Notes under the pieces: model-generated
What the model was told of the DNA's origin: nothing
Seen by the model: the letters and a program-made list of their open reading frames with translations, nothing else
Database searches by the model: none
Shown here: positions 58,001-64,000 of the stretch, piece by piece
How positions within the stretch are numbered: the stretch's first letter is position 1
Layout of the letters: every line of letters starts with the position of its first letter
From: Coniella vitis
Lineage: Eukaryota > Ascomycota > Sordariomycetes > Diaporthales > Schizoparmaceae
Assembly: GCA_011317545.1 (NCBI GenBank)
Contig: WUJK01000006.1
Coordinates: 2,604,001 to 2,668,000 of the forward strand
Length of the DNA: 64,000 bases
Reading direction: 5' to 3'
Made by a program: the position numbers and the translations under genes

Positions 58001-61000
58001 TCGACACGGCATACCACTCGCACCACATGGAGGCGATTGCAACCGAGTACCGTGAGGCTCTCGAATCCTACTCTGCTCCCTCGGACACCGGTGCTGCTGC
58101 TGCTGCTCCTCCTCGCGACGGAGGAGTCACCTTCTACTCGTCCGTGACAGGCAAGGAAAAGACCTCGGGCTTCGACGCAGCCTACTGGACGCAGAACCTC
58201 GTCTCGCAGGTGCGCTTCAGCGATGCGCTCAACGCCCTCGCAGCGGGCCTGTCCAGCAGCAGCGCGGTGCGCAACCCAGCCCACGTCTTTGTGGAAATCG
58301 GCCCGCACGCGGCCCTCATGGGCCCGCTGCGCCAGACGCTCGCCAAGCGCGCAGACTACAAGTACTCGTACTTTTCGTGCCTGCACCGCGGCCAGGACGC
58401 CGCCAAGACAGCGCTGAGCGTCGTGGCGCGCCTCTTTGAGCTGGGCAGCCCCGTGGACCTCGAACAGGCCCTCCTCCTCTCGACGACGCGCGGTGGCACC
58501 AGTCACCGGTTCCAGACAGTCACGGGACTGCCCACCTATGCCTGGGACCACGGCACCTCGTACTGGCTCGAGTCGCGCCTCAGCCGCGACCACCGTCTGC
58601 GCAAATACCCCTACCACGACCTGCTGGGCCTGTTTGACGTGGCCAGCAGCATCCACGAGCCGCGCTGGCGGTACCACATCAGCGTCAAGAGCATCCCCTG
58701 GATCAAGCACCACGTCGTCGACAACATGATTGTCTTTCCGGGCGCCGCGTACATCACCATGGCCATCGAGGGCATGCGGCAGCTGTCCGAGATGCGCAAC
58801 CCGGCCGCGGCCATCGACAAGTTCGTGCTGCAGAACGTGGCCTTCACCAAGCCCGTCGTGCTCAAGGAGGAAGGCCTCGACGGGGCCACGCCCGAGGTCG
58901 AGCTGCAGCTGGTCCTCACCCGCAGCCGCACCAGCGAGAGCAGCCCCTGGGAGAGCTTCCGCATCCTCTCGTACGACGCAGACGGCACGTGGAGCGACCA
59001 CGCCTCGGGCTCCATCCGCGCGCTGCCCACGGCCGCCGCCCAGGAAGACGTCGAGGGGATCCCCAACGAGGAGGCGCTGCGTGCCTCGGCCGCCGCAGCC
59101 AAGTACGCCGCCATCAGGAGCGCCAGCAGCACGGCCGTCGCGTCGGACGACATCTACGCCATGCTGCGCTCCACCGGCAACGACTTTGGCCCCAGCTTCA
59201 CGACGCTCTCGGGCATCGCGTTCAGCAACGAGTGCACCGGCCACGGCAGGGTCCAGATTGCCAACGTGCCCGAGTGGATGCCCAAGGGGTTCATGCAGCC
59301 GCACGTCATCCACCCCGTGACCCTCGACGCCGTCTACCAGCTCGCGGCCATCATGTTCAAGCGCGAGTGCTCCAACGCGCCGCTGATGCCGACCTTTATG
59401 AAGGAAATCGTCATTTCCAACAGCATCGCCCACGCGCCAGGCGCAGAGCTGTTTGTGGCGACCGAGGTCACGCCCGAGGGCAAGGGCTCGGCCAGCGGCA
59501 ACTCGTGGGTCTTTCAACAAAAGAAGGACGGGTCGTCGTCGTCTCTCGAGCTCGTCTCGCACACGACCGCCTGGCAGCTGCGTGCCATCGGCGAGGAGGT
59601 CCGCGACGCAGAGACGGTCCCCTTCCACCGCAAGATGAACTACCGCATCGAGTGGGAGCAAGACATCGACCTCATGACCGAGGCGCAGATCCAGCAGCGC
59701 ATCTACGCGTCCGTGTCGGACAACGACCCCCAAGCCGCGCACGAGGCCCTCGAGTTGAGCGAGGCGGGCGCAGCCATCTTCCTGCGCAACGCATACCACA
59801 AGGTGCGCGCCCACGCCCACCGCATCACGACACCGCACTACGTCAAACTGTACAAGTGGACCGAGAGCTTCTTGCAGTCCGAAATGTACCGCACCGCCAT
59901 GGCCAGCATCGGCAGTGAGCCCGAGGAGTCCGTGCTGCGCCGGCTCGTCGACATCGGCGTCGAAGGCAAGATGCTGACCCAGATCGGCACGCACCTGGCC
60001 GAGATCCTCGTGGGCGACATTGAACCGCTCGCGCTCATGCTCGAGGACAACCTGCTGAACCGCGTCTATGCCGAGACGGTGCTCGCCAGCAACGCGCACA
60101 TGGCCAAGTACGTGCAGCTGCTCGCCTACAAGAAGCCGCACATGGCCATTCTCGAGATTGGCGCGGGCACCGGTGGCTCGACGCTGCCCATGCTGCAGCA
60201 CCTCGACCGGGCCGAGGGCCCCTTGCTCGAGACGTACCACTACACGGACATTTCGTCGGGCTTCTTTGAGCAGGCCAAGGCCAAGTTTGCCGCGTGGGAG
60301 GGCTACATGGAGTTCAAGACGCTCGACGTCACCAAGGACCCGCTCAAGCAGGGCTTCGAGGCGGGCAGATACGACCTGATCATGTGCTCCAACGTGCTGC
60401 ACGCTACGCCCTCCATGGACGTGACGCTGGCCAACACCCGCAAGCTACTCAAGCCCGGCGGCCGACTGGTGCTCGTCGAGCTGACGCGTCTGACGGCGGC
60501 CGTCAACACCATCTTTGGCACGCTGCCCGGCTGGTGGGCCTTTGAGGACGAACGCACACAGTACAACCAGGGCCCGCTCATGTCGCGCGCCCTCTGGCAC
60601 GAGTTCCTCTCGCGGCACGCCTTCAACGGTGTCGAGCTGGCCATCGACGACCACTTGGGCCCCACGCCCCGCGGCGCCGTCATGGTCGCCAAGGCGCTCG
60701 ACGAGGCGCTGCCCAACCCTCCGCCTCCTCACACAACAAACAAGACGGTCCACATCATCAGCACCTCTCCCTCTGCCGTCTCAGACAGCATCGCACAGAG
60801 CATCCAGACCGCCGTCACCGCGCACCGCGGCATCCACGCCACAAGCGAAACCTGGGATCTGCAGAGCAGCCTCGAGGTCAACGAAACCACCGTCTACATT
60901 GTCCTCGACCGCGGCGACAAGAGCATCCTCGCCGCGCCCGAGTCCGAGCACAGCTTCGACAAGCTCAAGACCCTCGTGACGACCTGCAAGTCGCTGCTGT

Positions 61001-64000
61001 GGGTGAGCCTGCAAGAGGACGGCTCGCCGCACACGACCGCGCTCAAGGGCCTCATCACGGGCTTCGCGCGTGTGGTGCGCCGCGAGAATGATGGCGCCCG
61101 CTTCGTCACCCTCGATATCGCCAGCCCCGTTGGCAGCGGCAGCGGCAGAGACAGCATCGAGCCTATTGTATCCGCGGCCATGCACGTCGCACAAACGACC
61201 TTTTGGCCCGAGGGAGGCAGCCGCGCAGCCGAGGAAAACGAGTACAGGCTGCACGCCGACGGCAAGCTCTCGATCCCGCGCGCCCAGGCCGACACCAAGT
61301 TCAACGCCTGGGCCGACAGAGTCTACGGCGAGAGCAACGCAGGCCAGTGCGTGTACCAGGACCCCGCGCGCCCGTTGCGCCTCGAGGTCGAAACACCGGG
61401 TCTGCTCACCAGCCTGCGCTTCACCGACGACGAGTCGCACAGAAAGCCACTGGCCGCCAACGAGATCCAGATCGAGGCGCGCGCCTACGGTGTCAACTTC
61501 CGCGACGTCTTTATTGCGCTCGGCCAGATGCTCCCGGGCTTGCCCATGGCAGGCGAGTGCGCGGGTGTCGTGACGCACGTGGGCGCGGATTTCAAGAACG
61601 AGTACAAGGTCGGCGACCGCGTCATGGGCCTGGGCGCGCAGGCCTTTGCCAGCCACCCTCGCCTCAACGGCCTGTGGGCGCACGCGCTGCCAGCCACGCT
61701 CGATCTGGGCTTCGACGCCGCGGCATCCATGCCCATCATCTTCCTGACGGCATACCACTGCCTCGTCGACATTGCGCACCTCCAAAAGGGCCAGACGGTC
61801 CTGATCCAGGCTGCCTCTGGCGGTGTCGGCCAAGCCGCCATCCAGCTCGCGCAATGGATCGGTGCCGAGATCTACGCCACCGTCGGCAGTGCCGAGAAGC
61901 GCGACCTCATCATGAATGCGTACGGCATCCCAGCCACGCACATCTTCTCGTCCCGCGACACATCCTTCAAGGACGGCGTGATGCGCGTGACCCATGGCCG
62001 CGGCGTCGACGTGGTGCTCAACTCGCTGGCGGGCGAGATGCTGACGCACAGCTGGGAGTGTGTCGCGCCGCTCGGCTACCATGTCGAGATTGGCAAGGCC
62101 GACATCTACAAGCGCAGCCACCTGAGCATGGCGCAGTTCAACAAGAACGTCACCTTCGCGGCCATCGACCTCATGGTGCTGTTTGCCGAGGCGCCCCGCA
62201 GAATGTACAAGACGTTTGGCGAGGTCGTCAAGCTCATGGAGCAAGGCGTGCTGCGCGAGGTGACGCCGCTCATGACCATGAACATGGACCATATTGAGCA
62301 GTCGTTCCGTCTGATTGCGGGCCGCAAGCACAGAGGCAAGGTCATTCTCAACATCCCCCAAGAGGAGCCCGTCATGGTCAAGGCGACGGTGCCCCCGCCT
62401 CCAGCCCTGCAGTTGTCTCAAGACGGCGCCTATGTCATTGCTGGTGGTCTGGGCGACCTCGGCCGGCGGATTGCGCGGGTTCTGGCGTCGCACAGAGCAG
62501 GACACATCGTCACGCTGTCTCGTCGCGACCTCGCCCCCGAGGCCAAGCAGCAGATCGAAGCGGACATCCAGGCGCTGGGGGGCCGGCTGCACATTGTCAA
62601 GTGCGACATTACAAGCCGGTCCAGCGTCGAGGAGGCAGCCAAGTACTGCCAGCGCAACCTGCCTCCTGTGCGCGGCATCGTCCACGGCGGCATGGTGCTC
62701 AGAGACCGCCCTGTCGCCGGCATGAAACTCGACGACCACCTGACGGCGCTCGGCCCCAAGGTGACGGGCACACTGAACCTGGACCTGGCCTTCCAGTCGG
62801 CCAACCTCGACTTTTTCATCATGCTCTCCTCCGTGACTTGCGTCATCGGCAAGTCAGGCCAGGCCAACTATGCCGCGGGCAACTCGTTCCAGGACGCCTT
62901 TGCCCACGCCCACCCCCAGACGCCCGGCCGCCCCGCGGGCACGCGCTACATCTCCATCAACCTGGGTGCCGTCGAGGGCTCCGAGGCCATCATCGCCATG
63001 GGCGACAAGAAGAAGGACCTGATCCGCGCCAGTGTCTTCCTCATGTCCTTTGAAGAGGTCTTCAAGGCGCTCGAGTACTTGATGGGGCCCCAGGCCGCCC
63101 AGGATGGCAGCGTCCAGACCGCCATGGGCTTTGATCGCCAGTCCATCATGGATGCCGAGGACGAGTTCTCCATGCGCAACCCTATCCTGTCCATGGTGCC
63201 CCATACGCGCGCAAGCCAGGCAGTTGGCGGCTCTGGTGACGGCAAGGTGGACCTGCAAGCTGCCATCAAGGCAGCCGCGTCCATCAAGGAGGCTGAAGAG
63301 GTCATCATCGGCGCCATTGTCGAGAAGTTTGCGGTCCTGCTCGACCGTCCCGTCGAAGATGTCAACCTCGACCTCCCGCTGGCCAACTTTGGCATGGACT
63401 CGCTCGTGTCCATCGAAATCAAGAACTGGATGGGCCGGTCCTTCGAGGTCGCCATCTCGGCCGCCGAGGTCACCAACGCAAGCAGCATTCCAGCGCTGGC
63501 AGAGATGATTGCACTGCGCTCCAAGCTCATCAGCGACGAGGTGCGAGGAGAGGCAGGCTCGTCTTCACCCTCAGACTCCAACAAGGTTGAAACGCCCGGA
63601 GAGGGACAAGACCACACTGCGACGGGCAACGAAAAGGCCAAGCCAAGCGGCGGCAAGACGGCCAAGGCCGCCCACGGACAAACCTGCTGCGACCACTCGC
63701 AAGTCCTTGCCCGCCAGCCCGTGCCCAACCTCACGTCGTCAGTCGAGTACTTCTTCTCCAACGCGAGTCGCTTCGCCAAATCGCCCCAGGAACTCGAGCA
63801 CTTCAAGGCCGCTGTCCAGGCCTTCACCGCCGAGGGCAGCACCGCCCACCAAATCTACAGCCAGCTTGCTGCGCGCGCTGCTGACCCCAGTGTCGACAGC
63901 TGGGGCGCCGACATCATCACTCAGGCGCTGCACCTCGAGACTCGCTCCCCGCTGATGCACAAGAGCTTCTGCGGAACGCACTACGACAGTGCTGTGCCCC
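55015..64000 (+). CDS. Highly reducing type I polyketide synthase with C-terminal carnitine acyltransferase domain (3' partial)
   Basis: An iterative fungal synthase that builds a reduced, possibly C-methylated chain. Exons: 55015-55429, 55534-55658, 55740-55867, 55978-56260, 56354-56599 and 56716-64000; 2827 complete residues, then the window ends. KS: Cys180 (DTGC-SGS), His315 (EAHGTGT) and His356 (NIGHLEAASG). AT: Ser725 in GHSSGE. DH: His1065 (HVVDNMIVFPG) and Asp1270 (HPVTLDAVYQ). C-methyltransferase: EIGAGTGG near 1548. ER: from about 1955, with AASGGVGQAA near 2100. KR: GGLGDLGR near 2309 and NYAAGNSFQDAF. ACP: Ser2628 in FGMDSLVSIEI. A polar linker of about 80 residues leads to QVLARQPVPNLTSSVEYFF and LETRSPLMHKSF, the start of a choline/carnitine acyltransferase fold. 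The start could also be the ATG at 55024. The exon-6 acceptor (CCAAG after a C run) is the least certain border. Confidence 0.93.
63700..64000 (+). other. Start of the carnitine acyltransferase (cAT) domain of the polyketide synthase
   Basis: About 100 residues in frame after the ACP. The pattern LARQPVPNLTSSVEYFF, FKAAVQAF, IYSQLAARAADPSVDSWG, then LHLETRSPL matches the N-terminal part of Carn_acyltransf proteins: LPxLPVPxLxxTLxxYL, a short helix with Gly, xxLLxxR, W, then YLxxRxPL. The catalytic His and the acyl-CoA/carnitine pocket would lie beyond the window, so activity cannot be judged. Confidence 0.85.

Noticed and set aside
57058..60402. A 1114-codon open frame on the minus strand inside the polyketide synthase
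   Set aside because: It is antisense to exon 6, where every PKS catalytic motif reads in order on the + strand. GC-rich codons with few T or A in third positions leave the opposite strand open by chance. The translation has no known domain.
60781..62739. A 652-codon minus-strand open frame in the ER-KR region
   Set aside because: Same reason: a shadow of the + strand synthase with no protein-family features.

Overview
The window is a piece of nuclear chromosome from a filamentous ascomycete (Pezizomycotina, probably Sordariomycetes). The evidence is short introns of about 55-160 nt with GTRAGT-type donors, Zn(II)2Cys6 regulators, a PTH11-like membrane protein, an AA9 polysaccharide monooxygenase, WSC and RTA1 proteins, and a large iterative polyketide synthase. 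Coding DNA is GC-rich. The gaps are long (0.8-4 kb) and full of homopolymers and di-/trinucleotide arrays. No tRNA, rRNA, CRISPR array or intact transposon was recognised.

Layout. 1-1078: 3' end of a PTH11/rhodopsin-like membrane protein (+). 3636-4710: AA9 lytic polysaccharide monooxygenase (-). 7585-9712: POT/PTR2 oligopeptide transporter (-). 12783-13367: GNAT acetyltransferase (-), divergent from 14376-15858, a SEC14-like lipid transfer protein (+). 17421-18975: secreted protein with two WSC domains, five exons (+). 19866-21496: FAD-dependent salicylate-hydroxylase-like monooxygenase (+). 25338-29210: 1290-residue poly-Gln/coiled-coil protein (+). 30017-32271 (-) and 34313-37945 (+): two divergent Zn(II)2Cys6 transcription factors. 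40515-41294: small cupin (+). 42127-43482: epoxide hydrolase (-). 45816-47070: RTA1-type membrane protein (-). 48855-50897: 14-TM MFS exporter, DHA2/TRI12 type (-). 55015-64000: highly reducing type I polyketide synthase (+), cut by the window edge.

The right half (about 34-64 kb) has the make-up of a secondary-metabolite neighbourhood: regulator, cupin, epoxide hydrolase, RTA1 protein, MFS exporter and HR-PKS. The synthase is the most interesting item. After a complete KS-AT-DH-MT-ER-KR-ACP set it continues through a disordered linker into the start of a choline/carnitine acyltransferase domain, a rare off-loading architecture. The left half looks like ordinary saprotroph metabolism (cellulose oxidation, peptide uptake, lipid transfer, cell-wall sensing).

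Other points of interest: a 123-bp AT-rich tandem repeat whose copies differ mainly by transitions, several in the CpA-to-TpA context expected of repeat-induced point mutation (RIP); a perfect hairpin next to it; a possible decayed coding relic at about 45.0-45.6 kb; and a short motif, ACATAGTA(G/T), that recurs in the gaps. All gene models were spliced by eye, so exon borders are predictions.
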